Origin: Mesorhizobium sp. 131-2-1
Lineage (GTDB): Bacteria; Pseudomonadota; Alphaproteobacteria; Rhizobiales; Rhizobiaceae
DNA: 64,000 nucleotides
Assembly (NCBI RefSeq): GCF_016756535.1
Contig: NZ_AP023247.1
Span: 5,952,501 to 6,016,500 of the forward strand
Direction: 5' to 3'
Made by a program: the position numbers and the translations under genes. Under the pieces are notes generated by a model. It saw only the letters and a list, made by a program, of their open reading frames with translations. It was not told the DNA's origin and searched no databases. Of this stretch, positions 17,916-26,471 are shown one piece after another. Each line of letters begins with the position of its first letter. Position 1 is the first letter of the stretch.

Positions 17916-18324
17916 TATCCTCCGAAATCTCCTGTCGCAGTTTCGGCCCTTTCGCCAGTCGCCTCCCCAAGGCGGTGACGAAGGCTTCGTAGCGCTCGGC
18001 GGCCTTGGCCCGCGTAGCCTGGGCGGCGGGCTCTGGCAAGCCAGGCGTGGTCGCGAGCCAGAAGCGGACGAACACTGCCAGCGTCTCGACAGCGATGCCG
18101 ATATCGCGCTCCTGCCGGGCCAGCCGGCGATCGACCTGGTCGAGGCGTTTGGCGATCGCCGCTTCGCGGCGCTCATCCGCATCCGGCGACAGGAACGACG
18201 CAATCGCAGCCTCCGCGACCATGGATTGGGATTGATCGCGCCGGGCCGCATAATCGCCAAGCATCGTCATAATGGTCTGATCGAGGTAGACCGAAATCTG
18301 CACCTTCTTCTTGCCACCTGTCAT
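17881..18324 (-). CDS. CopG-family ribbon-helix-helix protein next to traG
   Basis: A 147-residue protein beginning MTGGKKKVQISVYLDQTIMT, a ribbon-helix-helix N-terminus, followed by AARRDQSQSMVAEAAIASFL. The rest is helical and rich in Arg/Glu, with RLDQVDRRLARQERDIG as a probable coiled coil. It starts five bases after the traG stop. This gene regularly lies between traG and trbB in alphaproteobacterial ICEs and is annotated as a CopG-type regulator. Target sites are unknown. In this window it is the last gene before the inserted toxin-antitoxin module. Confidence 0.8.
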   Translation of the reverse strand: MTGGKKKVQISVYLDQTIMTMLGDYAARRDQSQSMVAEAAIASFLSPDADERREAAIAKRLDQVDRRLARQERDIGIAVETLAVFVRFWLATTPGLPEPAAQATRAKAAERYEAFVTALGRRLAKGPKLRQEISEDINPTGDDGTQS

Positions 18325-18329
18325 GGCAG

Positions 18330-20318
18330 CTACAACTCCATGCCATCATCAGAGTCGAGCGAGACCTGCCGCGCCACGCCCTGCATGAGGCGCGCTAGGC
18401 GCCGATTGCGAACCGCATCGTCGTCGTCGCTGTCGTCGGCGGGGCTGATCTCGAACTCATTGTCGATCGGAGCGGTTTTTTCGACTGGCCGCGCATGATT
18501 GAGTTCGGGTTGATGACGTCGCTCCGATCCCGTCGGATCTCCATCGTCCTGCTGGGGCATGCGGAGATCCTCGCTGACTTCAGCGTGGGCCAGCGACTGC
18601 AGGTGACTCCAGTCGTCAACATTGTCCGATTGGGATCGGCCCAACTCGGGTGGCGGGAGGACGCGTTCGCGGAAGCGGACATCCTCGTAGTAGCGTGCCT
18701 TCTTCGCCCTGATAGGCGACGCCCCCGACACCATCACGATCTCGTCAGTCGGCGGAAGCTGCATGATCTCGCCAGGGGTCAGCAGCTGGCGGGCTGTCTC
18801 TTGCCTCGACACCATCAGATGTCCGAGCCACGGCGAAAGCCGGTGCCCGGCATAGTTCTTCATCGCCCGCATCTCGGTCGCAGTGCCGAGCGCGTCAGAG
18901 ACGCGTTTTGCGGTCCTTTCATCGTTCGTGGCGAAGCTCACGCGAACATGACAGTTGTCGAGGATAGAGTTGTTCGGACCGTAGGCCTTCTCGATCTGGT
19001 TCAGCGACTGCGCGATGAGAAAGCTTTTCAGCCCATAACCGGCCATGAAGGCCAAGGCGGACTCGAAGAAATCGAGGCGGCCGAGGGCCGGAAACTCGTC
19101 CAACATCAAAAGCAGCCGGTGGCGGCTGGCCTTCGTATGCAGATCCTCAGTGAGGCGACGTCCAATCTGATTGAGGATAAGGCGAATAAGGGGTTTGGTC
19201 CGATTGATGTCCGAAGGCGGCACGACGAGATAGAGCGTTGCCGGGCGTTTCTCACCGACGATGTGGGTGATCCGCCAGTCGCAATGCCGGGTTACCTCGG
19301 CGACCACGGGATCGCGGTAGAGACCAAGGAAGGACATGGCGGTGGAGAGCACACCCGAGCGTTCATTGTCGGATTTGTTCAGTAGCTCGCGCGCCGCACT
19401 GGCGATGACCGGATGCGGGCCAGCGTCTCCTAGATGCGCGGTCTTCATCATTGCTGCCAGGGTGGATTCAATCGGACGCTTTGGATCGGAGAGGAAGGCA
19501 GCGACCCCGGCCAGTGTCTTGTCCTTCTCGGCATAGAGGACATGCAGGATCGCGCCGACCAGCAGCGCGTGACTTGTCTTTTCCCAGTGATTGCGTTTCT
19601 CCAGGCTGCCTTCCGGGTCCACCAGAATGTCGGCAATGTTCTGGACGTCACGGACCTCCCATTCGCCGCGGCGGACTTCCAGTAGAGGATTATACGCGGA
19701 CGATTTCGAGTTGGTCGGATCGAACAGCAGGACACGGCCATGCATGGCCCTGAAGCCGGCCGTGAGTTGCCAGTTCTCGCCCTTGATGTCGTGCACGATC
19801 GCGGAACCGGGCCAGGTAAGCAGTGACGGTATCACCAGACCGACGCCCTTGCCTGAGCGCGTCGGGGCGAAACACAAGACATGCTCAGGCCCGTCGTGGC
19901 GGAGATAGTGGCCGTCGTAGCGTCCAAGCACCACACCGTCGGCGCCGAGAAGACCGGCGGCCTCGACCTCCTTTCGCTCGGCCCATCGTGCCGAACCATA
20001 GGTCTGCACGTTCTTGACTTCGCGCGCCCGCCACACCGACATGCCGATCGCGACAACGATCGAGAGGAAGCCACCGGACACGGCGATCAATCCGCCTTCC
20101 ACAAAGATACCTGGTGCATAGGCGTCGTAGAAGTACCACCACCAGAACAGTGCGGGCGGATAGTAGACGGGCAGTCCGGCAACCTCGAACCAGGGATGGC
20201 CGAGCCCGGTCTGGAAACCGAGCCTCCATGCGGTCCATTGCGTCGCCCCCCAGGTTGTCAACAGGACGATCAGGAAGACCGTGAGGATCTGACCCCACAG
20301 GATTTTAGTGGCGGACAT
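18330..20318 (-). CDS. traG: TraG/VirD4-type coupling protein
   Basis: A 662-residue inner-membrane ATPase that delivers the relaxase-DNA complex to the Trb channel. Two or three N-terminal membrane helices (about residues 10-30, 50-70 and 75-100) are followed by a cytoplasmic ring domain. Walker A is PTRSGKGVG (about residues 152-160), Walker B region RLLLMLDEFPALG, and FLIAQSLNQIEKAYG follows, all diagnostic of VirD4/TraG. The C-terminal tail is acidic and Ser-rich (ADDSDDDDAV), likely used for substrate contact. The ATG 20318 has AAAGGA upstream. It lies between copG and the relaxase, the usual order. Confidence 0.95.
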   Translation of the reverse strand: MSATKILWGQILTVFLIVLLTTWGATQWTAWRLGFQTGLGHPWFEVAGLPVYYPPALFWWWYFYDAYAPGIFVEGGLIAVSGGFLSIVVAIGMSVWRAREVKNVQTYGSARWAERKEVEAAGLLGADGVVLGRYDGHYLRHDGPEHVLCFAPTRSGKGVGLVIPSLLTWPGSAIVHDIKGENWQLTAGFRAMHGRVLLFDPTNSKSSAYNPLLEVRRGEWEVRDVQNIADILVDPEGSLEKRNHWEKTSHALLVGAILHVLYAEKDKTLAGVAAFLSDPKRPIESTLAAMMKTAHLGDAGPHPVIASAARELLNKSDNERSGVLSTAMSFLGLYRDPVVAEVTRHCDWRITHIVGEKRPATLYLVVPPSDINRTKPLIRLILNQIGRRLTEDLHTKASRHRLLLMLDEFPALGRLDFFESALAFMAGYGLKSFLIAQSLNQIEKAYGPNNSILDNCHVRVSFATNDERTAKRVSDALGTATEMRAMKNYAGHRLSPWLGHLMVSRQETARQLLTPGEIMQLPPTDEIVMVSGASPIRAKKARYYEDVRFRERVLPPPELGRSQSDNVDDWSHLQSLAHAEVSEDLRMPQQDDGDPTGSERRHQPELNHARPVEKTAPIDNEFEISPADDSDDDDAVRNRRLARLMQGVARQVSLDSDDGMEL

Positions 20319-20339
20319 GGCAGGTCCTTTCTTGTGTTG

Positions 20340-22079
20340 TCACAGGCCAAGCCCCCTCTTGCGGCCAAAGCTCCAATCGACACCTCCGCCATCACGGGCA
20401 ACACCGGAGACGTGCTGGCCGAGATGCTTTTCGAGAGAGGGCGTCCAGGGAACGAGCTGGAAGCCGAGGCCGTCGTCGATCATGGCGAAGCGGCCGGAGG
20501 CCAGCATCAAGCGCTGACGATAAATGCCGGCGACATAGCCTCCGGTAGCGACACGGTTGAAGGGCCGTCCGGTTTCGTCCGCGAGCTTGTCGCCATGCAT
20601 CTCCAGTTCCCGGCGGCGCAGCGTGTCGAGTAGGTTGCGAGCGAAGACAACCCGCCTTCCCTGCCGCTCCGCGAGCCCCTGATCGACAAGGTGTTCGGCG
20701 CGCCTGTTCAAGGCGTGGCGGACCTCGGCGCCGAAGCCACCTTCGGCCATGGCGACAGGCTCGCGGGCGATCGCCTGGCGGTCGAGCCAGGTCGCACCCG
20801 ATGCCGCAACTTGTTCATCCAAACCAAGATCGGAGCGCACCGCCAGAGCTGCCCGGCGTTGGCCGCGCGCGTCATCGAATTTGCGCAACTCGACGATCGA
20901 TCCGGGCAGGCTGTCACCCGAAGCTTCCAGGTCGGAAAGTTTGATGTGATGCGTGCGTCCGTCGACGCCGTCAATGACAGCATAGGCTGTCCCGCGCAGT
21001 TCGTCGTCGAGCCCACGCTCGAGCAGCCGCCCGATAATGGGCGCATCAAGACTCTCTGCAGCCAGAACGTAGCTCGCTGGACCGCGCTCGATGCCTTGTT
21101 CACTCAGCGCGCGGTGCATGCGTTTGATGATGTCGCCGCGTTCGCCGAGCTCGCGCAGCGCGGCTTCGGCCCGCTCGTCGACTATCCATTGACCAGGTCC
21201 GAGTTGCTCGGCAAGACCGAGGGATTCGAGCTTGCGCAGGCGGCCGACCTTCATCGCATGAAACTCGTCGGGTGGCTTGTCGGCCCGCGGGGCGAGATCG
21301 ATGACACCGTCGTCGCGCCCGTCGCGAGCCAGCTGGCGGTCCAGTTGCGTCCAACGCTCGGACTGGATCTGCCTTTCGAGCGTGCGGCGGATATCGAGAT
21401 CGGTGCGTGGCCCCAGTTCCTGGGTGATCAACTCCCGAACCCGGTCACGCATGCCTTCCTTGATATAGTCGCGCGAGATGACCAGATCCTGGCCGTCGTC
21501 ACGAACTCCACGCACGATCAGGTGGAGATGCGGATGCCCGGTGTTCCAGTGATCGACCGCCACCCAGTCGAGCCTCGTGACCAAGTCCTTCTCCATCTGT
21601 CCCACCAGTTCGTGGGTGAAGGATTTGAGGTCTGCCATGTCGAGGGCGTCGTCCGGCGAGATGATGAATCGGAAATGGTGCCGGTCGTCCTTGGCGCGCA
21701 TGGCAAAGGCCGCACCATCGGCTTCCTCGGTCCCCGGGCCAAACAATCTCGCCTTCTCGCCGTCGCGGGTTACTCCCTCGCGCCGCAAGTAGGTGAGGTG
21801 TGTGCCAAGCGAGGCGGCCCGCAGAGAGTGCCGGACAACGCGTGCCTTGACGACCGCGCCACGCGATCGTGAGGTGACGAAGCGATTGGCTTGGATGCTG
21901 GCACGCTGGCCATGGCCAAAACGGGAGCGGTTGCCGGGAACAATCCGGCCCGAGCGCGAGATGCCGCCGCCAGCCTTTTTCGCCGCGGCGAGGGCCTGCG
22001 CGATGAAGGGCCGGGCCTGCTGGGCGCGGGTCGAGCGGATCCGGCCAGGCCGAATGCGAAACTCCCGCTCCCTATCCAT
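20340..22079 (-). CDS. rlxS: Relaxase, RlxS/VirD2-like with DUF3363 domain
   Basis: Nicks the transfer origin and pilots the strand into the recipient; 579 residues. The N-terminal relaxase domain (residues 1-230) holds SRGAVVKARVVRHSLRAASL, RREGVTRDG and the three-histidine metal motif in WNTGHPHLHLIVRG (about residues 178-186). The catalytic Tyr is probably within the first 120 residues (TYLRREG). The DUF3363 part covers about 240-579, typical of relaxases of Mesorhizobium and Agrobacterium ICEs such as RlxS of ICEMlSymR7A. The family is MOB-P-like. A repeat cluster lies immediately upstream and IS66 170 bases away. The Shine-Dalgarno sequence is weak. Confidence 0.92.
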   Translation of the reverse strand: MDREREFRIRPGRIRSTRAQQARPFIAQALAAAKKAGGGISRSGRIVPGNRSRFGHGQRASIQANRFVTSRSRGAVVKARVVRHSLRAASLGTHLTYLRREGVTRDGEKARLFGPGTEEADGAAFAMRAKDDRHHFRFIISPDDALDMADLKSFTHELVGQMEKDLVTRLDWVAVDHWNTGHPHLHLIVRGVRDDGQDLVISRDYIKEGMRDRVRELITQELGPRTDLDIRRTLERQIQSERWTQLDRQLARDGRDDGVIDLAPRADKPPDEFHAMKVGRLRKLESLGLAEQLGPGQWIVDERAEAALRELGERGDIIKRMHRALSEQGIERGPASYVLAAESLDAPIIGRLLERGLDDELRGTAYAVIDGVDGRTHHIKLSDLEASGDSLPGSIVELRKFDDARGQRRAALAVRSDLGLDEQVAASGATWLDRQAIAREPVAMAEGGFGAEVRHALNRRAEHLVDQGLAERQGRRVVFARNLLDTLRRRELEMHGDKLADETGRPFNRVATGGYVAGIYRQRLMLASGRFAMIDDGLGFQLVPWTPSLEKHLGQHVSGVARDGGGVDWSFGRKRGLGL

Positions 22080-22244
22080 CGCGGGTCACCGCAATGTGTA
22101 GAAAAAGGCGCAAATTCAATAATGTAGGTGTTTCGCACACATTGCGCCGGTGGTTGGCAATGTGCGCAACGCGCCAAAATATCGAGCAAGAACAACCGCC
22201 CAACCGACGCACAATGTGCGGCCTTTTATCCTGCCATCCCTCGG
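22080..22244. repeat. CAATGTG repeat cluster before the relaxase gene (candidate oriT/operator)
   Basis: Four copies of CAATGTG lie in 127 bases: 22092-22098 (+), 22138-22144 (-), 22158-22164 (+), 22212-22218 (+). The second and third face each other as an inverted repeat (GCACACATTG / CAATGTGCGC). The fourth sits in a 13-base palindrome CGCACAATGTGCG (22209-22221 region). The region is more AT-rich than its surroundings. A location directly upstream of the relaxase and such repeats fit an origin of transfer or a binding site for a transfer regulator; which one is undetermined. Confidence 0.5.
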
Positions 22245-22252
22245 TTGTGTTC
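22245..22252. repeat. Target site duplication, left copy (IS66)
   Basis: TTGTGTTC immediately left of the IS66 terminal repeat; the identical 8-mer follows the right end at 25220. Eight-base duplications are normal for IS66. Confidence 0.95.
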
Positions 22253-22335
22253 GTAACCGTCCGGTCCCTGCACATATTTGAACTAGTGCAATCTCGCGTC
22301 ATGTCGGGTTCCTTCGGTTTGTGGAGGATATTCGG

Positions 22336-23241
22336 ATGGCGCCTCGCCGCTCCTGGGCCAAGGCCAACAGCCCCTACTGGTCGTCGCAGGTCGCGAGCTG
22401 GCTCGGCAGTGATCTCAGTGCGCAGGAATTCTGCCGCCAGCGTGATCTCTCGATCAGAACTTTCGATCTGTGGATGCACCATCTGGTGAGCAGCGAAGAG
22501 CTGCGTAAACGTGCGGAAAAGCTGCGGAATTTGCGTCGCAAGAAGACCGGACGTAAGCGCAAGACGCAACGGCCGAAGCATCCACAGAGGCGGCCGCGCT
22601 ATCGCTACGGCAAGCGCACGGACAGCGGCCCGATTGCTCTGAAGGCGTTCTGGAGCATGCATGTGGAGGCGATGAACTGGAGCGGTATGGGCCATGCCGA
22701 GTACGCCGCTGCGCTCGGACTTTCGCGACATGCGCTGCGGATCTGGCGCGATCGGCTCGAGGAATCCGGCGACGAAATGGACTGGCGATCGCTGCTTCAT
22801 CCGAGTGCCCGGGCCCTATTAAGCAGCGCTGCTAATTGCGCGCGGCGCCAATACCGCTTGACACCCGAAGCAATGGACGGGCGATCGCACCGCCGCAGCT
22901 TCACCGAAGAGCAGAAGCGGGCGATCGTGCAGGAGACGGAGAAGCCCGGCGTTGTCGTGGCGCGGGTCTGCCGCCGCCATGGCATTGCCACCAGCATGGC
23001 GTTCCGCTGGCGAGAAGAGTTCGGCCTGACCGCCCGCAAGGCGCCAGAACTGGCGCTGGTCGAGATCGCCGATGGAGCAGAAAGCGAGCCGCCGGCGCTT
23101 GTCGCGTTACGCAATCTCGTGCGGCCGCCGGACGGCATGGTGGCAATCGAACTGGACGATGGACGGCGCGTGTTCGCCCCGGCGGGCGCGTCTGCGGCCG
23201 CGGTCAAGCGGCATCTGGCCGGTAAGGAGAAGGCATCATGA
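22336..23241 (+). CDS. tnpA: IS66 TnpA-type accessory protein, long form
   Basis: 301 residues from ATG 22336; a GTG at 22321 is also in frame. The C-terminal third is the ordinary IS66 TnpA: RRSFTEEQKRAIVQETEKPG and VCRRHGIATSMAFRWREEFGL, a helix-turn-helix. The N-terminal 170 residues carry an extra domain with SAQEFCRQRDLSIRTFDLW and a very basic stretch (LRRKKTGRKRKTQRPKHPQ), so the protein is about twice the common size. It overlaps tnpB by four bases. It is needed for IS66 transposition together with TnpB, but its biochemical role is not settled. Confidence 0.85.
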   Translation: MAPRRSWAKANSPYWSSQVASWLGSDLSAQEFCRQRDLSIRTFDLWMHHLVSSEELRKRAEKLRNLRRKKTGRKRKTQRPKHPQRRPRYRYGKRTDSGPIALKAFWSMHVEAMNWSGMGHAEYAAALGLSRHALRIWRDRLEESGDEMDWRSLLHPSARALLSSAANCARRQYRLTPEAMDGRSHRRSFTEEQKRAIVQETEKPGVVVARVCRRHGIATSMAFRWREEFGLTARKAPELALVEIADGAESEPPALVALRNLVRPPDGMVAIELDDGRRVFAPAGASAAAVKRHLAGKEKAS

Positions 23242-23591
23242 TCGTCGTTCCGGCGGGCGTGAAAGTGCATCTGGCATTGGGCCACACCGACATGCGCAAA
23301 GGTCTCGATGGGCTCGCCACGCTGATCCAGGAGCATCTGAAGAAGGATCCGTTCTCGGGCCATCTGTTCGTCTTCCGCGGCAAGAATGCCTCGCTCCTGA
23401 AGATTCTTTTTTGGGACGGAACGGGGCTGTGTCTGTTCACCAAGCGCATGGACCACGGACAGTTCATGTGGCCGCGCCTTGCTGAGCCTGGCGGCTCGGT
23501 GGCACTGTCGCCGGCACAACTCGCGATGCTCATCGAGGGTATCGACTGGCGTGCGCCGGAACGCTTCTGGCGACCGATGCTGGCAGGCTGA
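23238..23591 (+). CDS. tnpB: IS66 TnpB (Orf2 family)
   Basis: A 117-residue protein of the IS66 Orf2 family: VHLALGHTDMRKGLDGLATLI near the start, then GHLFVFRGKNASLLKILFWDG and LCLFTKRMDHGQF. These are the family's hallmark segments and the length is normal. Translation is coupled to tnpA through the ATGA overlap. It is unrelated to the RNA-guided TnpB nucleases of IS200/IS605. Confidence 0.95.
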   Translation: MIVVPAGVKVHLALGHTDMRKGLDGLATLIQEHLKKDPFSGHLFVFRGKNASLLKILFWDGTGLCLFTKRMDHGQFMWPRLAEPGGSVALSPAQLAMLIEGIDWRAPERFWRPMLAG

Positions 23592-23663
23592 AACCGGCAC
23601 TTCCATTGTCGCGAAGGAGCCCGGAATCCTTGGGTTCCTGTGCTGTTTGTGATAGAATCGATC

Positions 23664-25193
23664 ATGTTGGTCGATCTCGAAAACCTGCCATCCGATCCAG
23701 CACTTCTTCAACGCCTCGTGCGCGACATGGCGGCTGCGGTCGAGAGCCGCGACGGCGAGATCGAGCGGCTTCAGTCGATCATCAAAAAGCTCCAGCGGGC
23801 GCAGTTCGGCCGCAGCTCGGAGCGGCTCGATCCCGATCAGCTTGCACTCGCATTGGAAGAACTCGACGCTGACATCGCGCGCATCCAGGAGAGCCGTCCG
23901 TTCGTCGGCAAGCCGTCGACTGAGCGGCCATCGCATCGCAGGCCGCTGCCCGATCATCTGCGGCGCGAGGATGTTCTGGTCGATGTCGACAGCATGATCT
24001 GCGCGTGCTGCGGCGGCACGCTGCATGCCATCGGCGAAAGCGTCAGCGAGATGCTGGATTGGATTCCAGCACAGCTTCGCGTGATCAGGACGACACGGCC
24101 AAAATACGCCTGCCGGGTCTGCGAGAGGGTGGTGCAGGCGCCGGCGCCGGAGCGGCCGATCGCTGGCGGCCTGGCGACGCCAGCGCTGCTGGCGCAGGTG
24201 CTGGTCAGCAAATATTGCGATCACACGCCGCTCTATCGGCAGTCGCAGATATTCGCCCGCAATGGCGTCGAACTTCCGCGTTCCACCCTTGCCGGTTGGG
24301 TCGGCGGCGCCTGCTGGTGGCTGGAAGCCCTGCACGAGCGGCTGGCGAAGAGCGTCTTCGCCTCGAACCATCTTTTTGCCGATGACACACCGGTCCCGGT
24401 GCTCGATCCAGGCCGCGGCCGCACCAAGACGGGAAGGCTGTGGGTCTACGCCCGCGAGCAGAGGCCATGGGGCGGACCGGAGCCACCGGCCGCGGTCTAC
24501 CTGTTTGCGCCGGATCGCAAAGCGGAGCGTCCCGTCTCGCATCTTGAGCACTTCAAGGGTGTTCTGCATGTCGATGGCTATGCCGGGTTCGAGCGCCTTA
24601 CCGGCAAGGGAGATATCGTTCTGGCCGCCTGCTGGAGCCATACACGGCGCAAGTTCTACGACGTGGCGCAGGCGACCAACGCGCCGATCGCGATGGAAGC
24701 CTTGCGACGGATCGGCGAACTCTATGCTGTCGAAGCCGACGTTCGCGGCCAATCGCCGGGTCATCGGCTTGCAGCCAGGCGCAGTCGCTCCAAACCAATC
24801 GTCGACGCCATGCGGGTCTGGCTCGAAGCACAGCTGCCGTTGTTGTCTGGTCGCAGCACGCTCGCCGAAGCCGCCCGCTACGCGCTCTCGCGCTGGGACG
24901 GCCTGACCCGCTTCCTGCACGACGGCCGCATCGAGCTCGACACCAATCCGGTCGAACGCGCAATCAGACCAGTCGCGCTTGGCCGCAAGAACCATCTCTT
25001 CGCGGGCAGCGACGGCGGTGGTCATCGCTGGGCGGTGCTGTGCTCGTTGGTCGAAACCTGCAAGCTCAATGATGTCGAGCCGTATGCCTGGCTGCGCGAT
25101 GTACTCATCCGCATGGTCGACGGTCATCCGGTAAACCGGCTCGATGAACTCCTGCCCTGGGCTTGGAAAGTCGGAAATCCTGTCAAGAGCTGA
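23664..25193 (+). CDS. tnpC: IS66 transposase TnpC
   Basis: A DDE transposase of 509 residues from ATG 23664; a GTG at 23640 in the same frame would add eight residues. The N-terminal coiled coil (about residues 15-60) is a leucine-rich helix. A zinc-finger segment follows (ICACCGGTLH...YACRVCERVV). The catalytic domain has Asp in FADDTPV, Asp in VDGYAGF and Glu in TNPVERAIRP. The C-terminal IS66 domain ends the protein. No stop or frameshift is present, so it should be active. Confidence 0.95.
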   Translation: MLVDLENLPSDPALLQRLVRDMAAAVESRDGEIERLQSIIKKLQRAQFGRSSERLDPDQLALALEELDADIARIQESRPFVGKPSTERPSHRRPLPDHLRREDVLVDVDSMICACCGGTLHAIGESVSEMLDWIPAQLRVIRTTRPKYACRVCERVVQAPAPERPIAGGLATPALLAQVLVSKYCDHTPLYRQSQIFARNGVELPRSTLAGWVGGACWWLEALHERLAKSVFASNHLFADDTPVPVLDPGRGRTKTGRLWVYAREQRPWGGPEPPAAVYLFAPDRKAERPVSHLEHFKGVLHVDGYAGFERLTGKGDIVLAACWSHTRRKFYDVAQATNAPIAMEALRRIGELYAVEADVRGQSPGHRLAARRSRSKPIVDAMRVWLEAQLPLLSGRSTLAEAARYALSRWDGLTRFLHDGRIELDTNPVERAIRPVALGRKNHLFAGSDGGGHRWAVLCSLVETCKLNDVEPYAWLRDVLIRMVDGHPVNRLDELLPWAWKVGNPVKS

Positions 25194-25219
25194 GCGACGT
25201 GCAACGACCGGGCGCTTAC

Positions 25220-25227
25220 TTGTGTTC
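25220..25227. repeat. Target site duplication, right copy (IS66)
   Basis: TTGTGTTC, identical to 22245-22252. Confidence 0.95.
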
Positions 25228-25297
25228 GCTGGTGCCATTCCCTTCGTACGCCATGGTGCGCCAGGGCTCGCGTTGACACGAAGGCGCTGGAAATCGC

Positions 25298-26068
25298 TCA
25301 CGGCTCAGCTCCCTTGTCCCCTGTCGCGACGAACAGACCGCCCGACTGAACTGCGACATTGGACAGCTCGCGCACAGCCTGGGGCTGCGACGCGTCCCCG
25401 CGGAAATGCGCGACCGGATCGGAATCTGCGGATGTGTCTTCTGTCGGTTGCGCGACGAAGAGCGGCGACTTCCTCCAACCAGAAGGCGTCGAGCGCGCCG
25501 GGCCGGCAGCTTTCGTTGCAGCGCCGCTGCCAATGGCAGATAGAACGGCGGCCACATATGCGCGTGTTTCTCGAGGCAACCGCCGGCCCTTCAACGATGC
25601 CTCGTAGCGGCCGGGACCAGCATTGTAGGCAGCAATCCAACCGGGCGATCCGTAGCGATCGAGCAGTTCGCGAATATAGGCCGAGCCAGCGATGATGTTG
25701 TCGTGCGGATCGAAAGGATCACCGCCGAGCCGGTAACGGCCGCGCAGTTCGCGCCAAGTTTCTGGCACGATTTGCATCAGACCCATCGCGCCCTTTCGCG
25801 AGATGGCACGCTGATCGCCTGCGCTTTCCGCGCGCAGCACGGCACCAATCCAGGTGCGCGGAAGTCGGAAGCGCCTCGCCGCTTCCGCGATGTGTGGCTC
25901 GTAGGTGCGCGACGGCGGTGTCGTGACGAGCGGGTTCTGCGCCAAGGCGGCCTCGGGATCGGCGCATGCGATACAATGCCCAAGCAGCAGGATGTGCGCG
26001 TTGCGCAGCACCGCGCACAACACCCCGGCCGGCTCGGGACGGGCCTTTGACCGACGGCGCGCGAACAT
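25298..26068 (-). CDS. Lytic transglycosylase of the conjugation system
   Basis: Opens peptidoglycan so the mating channel can be built (VirB1-like). 256 residues. The hydrophobic N-terminus (residues 15-43, ending EAALAQ) is a probable signal. The Slt domain has the catalytic Glu81 in AVLRAESAG, then ISRKGAMGLMQIVPETW and IAAYNAGPGRYEA, all standard family motifs. The C-terminal 80 residues are low in recognisable motifs. Its ATG lies three bases after the DUF736 stop. It is the last gene before the IS66 insertion. Confidence 0.92.
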   Translation of the reverse strand: MFARRRSKARPEPAGVLCAVLRNAHILLLGHCIACADPEAALAQNPLVTTPPSRTYEPHIAEAARRFRLPRTWIGAVLRAESAGDQRAISRKGAMGLMQIVPETWRELRGRYRLGGDPFDPHDNIIAGSAYIRELLDRYGSPGWIAAYNAGPGRYEASLKGRRLPRETRAYVAAVLSAIGSGAATKAAGPARSTPSGWRKSPLFVAQPTEDTSADSDPVAHFRGDASQPQAVRELSNVAVQSGGLFVATGDKGAEP

Positions 26069-26071
26069 CCC

Positions 26072-26407
26072 TCAGTCCTTCTGGTTGCGCGCGCGCGGCC
26101 GTGACCACTGCAGCGACCAGGCGCAGTTGTCGTCGCTGCTTTGAAACAGATTGGCGCGGATCGGCTGCGCGAAGGTCGGATCATCCAGCTGAAGCGCGAC
26201 GAACTCGCCGGCCTTTTCACCGGAGCGTTTCCAACCGGCGCCAATCGCCGGCCCGTCTTCGCTGCCGGCGTGCACGCGATAGTCGGGCGCATTTTCCGCG
26301 TCGCTGGTATCGGCATCGACAATTGCGATGTCGAGATCGAGGCTGAGCGTGCGGATGCGCCCGAAATATCCGGTCTGAGTGCGCATGAACTGTCCGATCG
26401 GTGACAT
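26072..26407 (-). CDS. DUF736 protein (first of two copies)
   Basis: 111 residues from ATG 26407, with AAGGAG seven bases upstream. It has the DUF736 signature: GYFGRIRTLSLDLDIAIV, DYRVHAGS, GEFVALQLDDPTFAQPIRANLF and the ending WSLQWSRPRARNQKD. DUF736 proteins are small, probably OB- or beta-barrel-like, and are confined largely to alphaproteobacterial plasmids and ICEs; function is unknown. A second, diverged copy lies at 29324-29650. This one is embedded in the transfer operon between traF and the transglycosylase. The frame is open 60 codons upstream but with no plausible start. Confidence 0.85.
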   Translation of the reverse strand: MSPIGQFMRTQTGYFGRIRTLSLDLDIAIVDADTSDAENAPDYRVHAGSEDGPAIGAGWKRSGEKAGEFVALQLDDPTFAQPIRANLFQSSDDNCAWSLQWSRPRARNQKD

Positions 26408-26471
26408 GTCGTTTCTCCTTTCGCATAGGCGGTGATGTTGGGTCGGTACGGCCGGAGCCGCTGGCGCGCGC

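Larger units (their letters stand above)
22253..25219 (+). mobile_element. IS66-family insertion sequence, complete
   Basis: 2967 bases. The left terminal repeat GTAACCGTCCGGTCCCTGCAC (22253-22273) matches the right one (25199-25219, read in reverse) at 17 of 21 positions. Both are flanked by the 8-base duplication TTGTGTTC. Three genes, tnpA, tnpB and tnpC, are in the usual order and intact. The insertion lies between the relaxase and lytic transglycosylase genes and removed no coding sequence, but it separates any operon promoter upstream from the relaxase. The perfect duplication suggests a recent insertion. Confidence 0.95.

Noticed and set aside
22797..25301. 834-codon open frame antisense to the IS66 genes
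   Set aside because: It is the complement of tnpB/tnpC, whose DDE motifs and terminal repeats prove the other strand.
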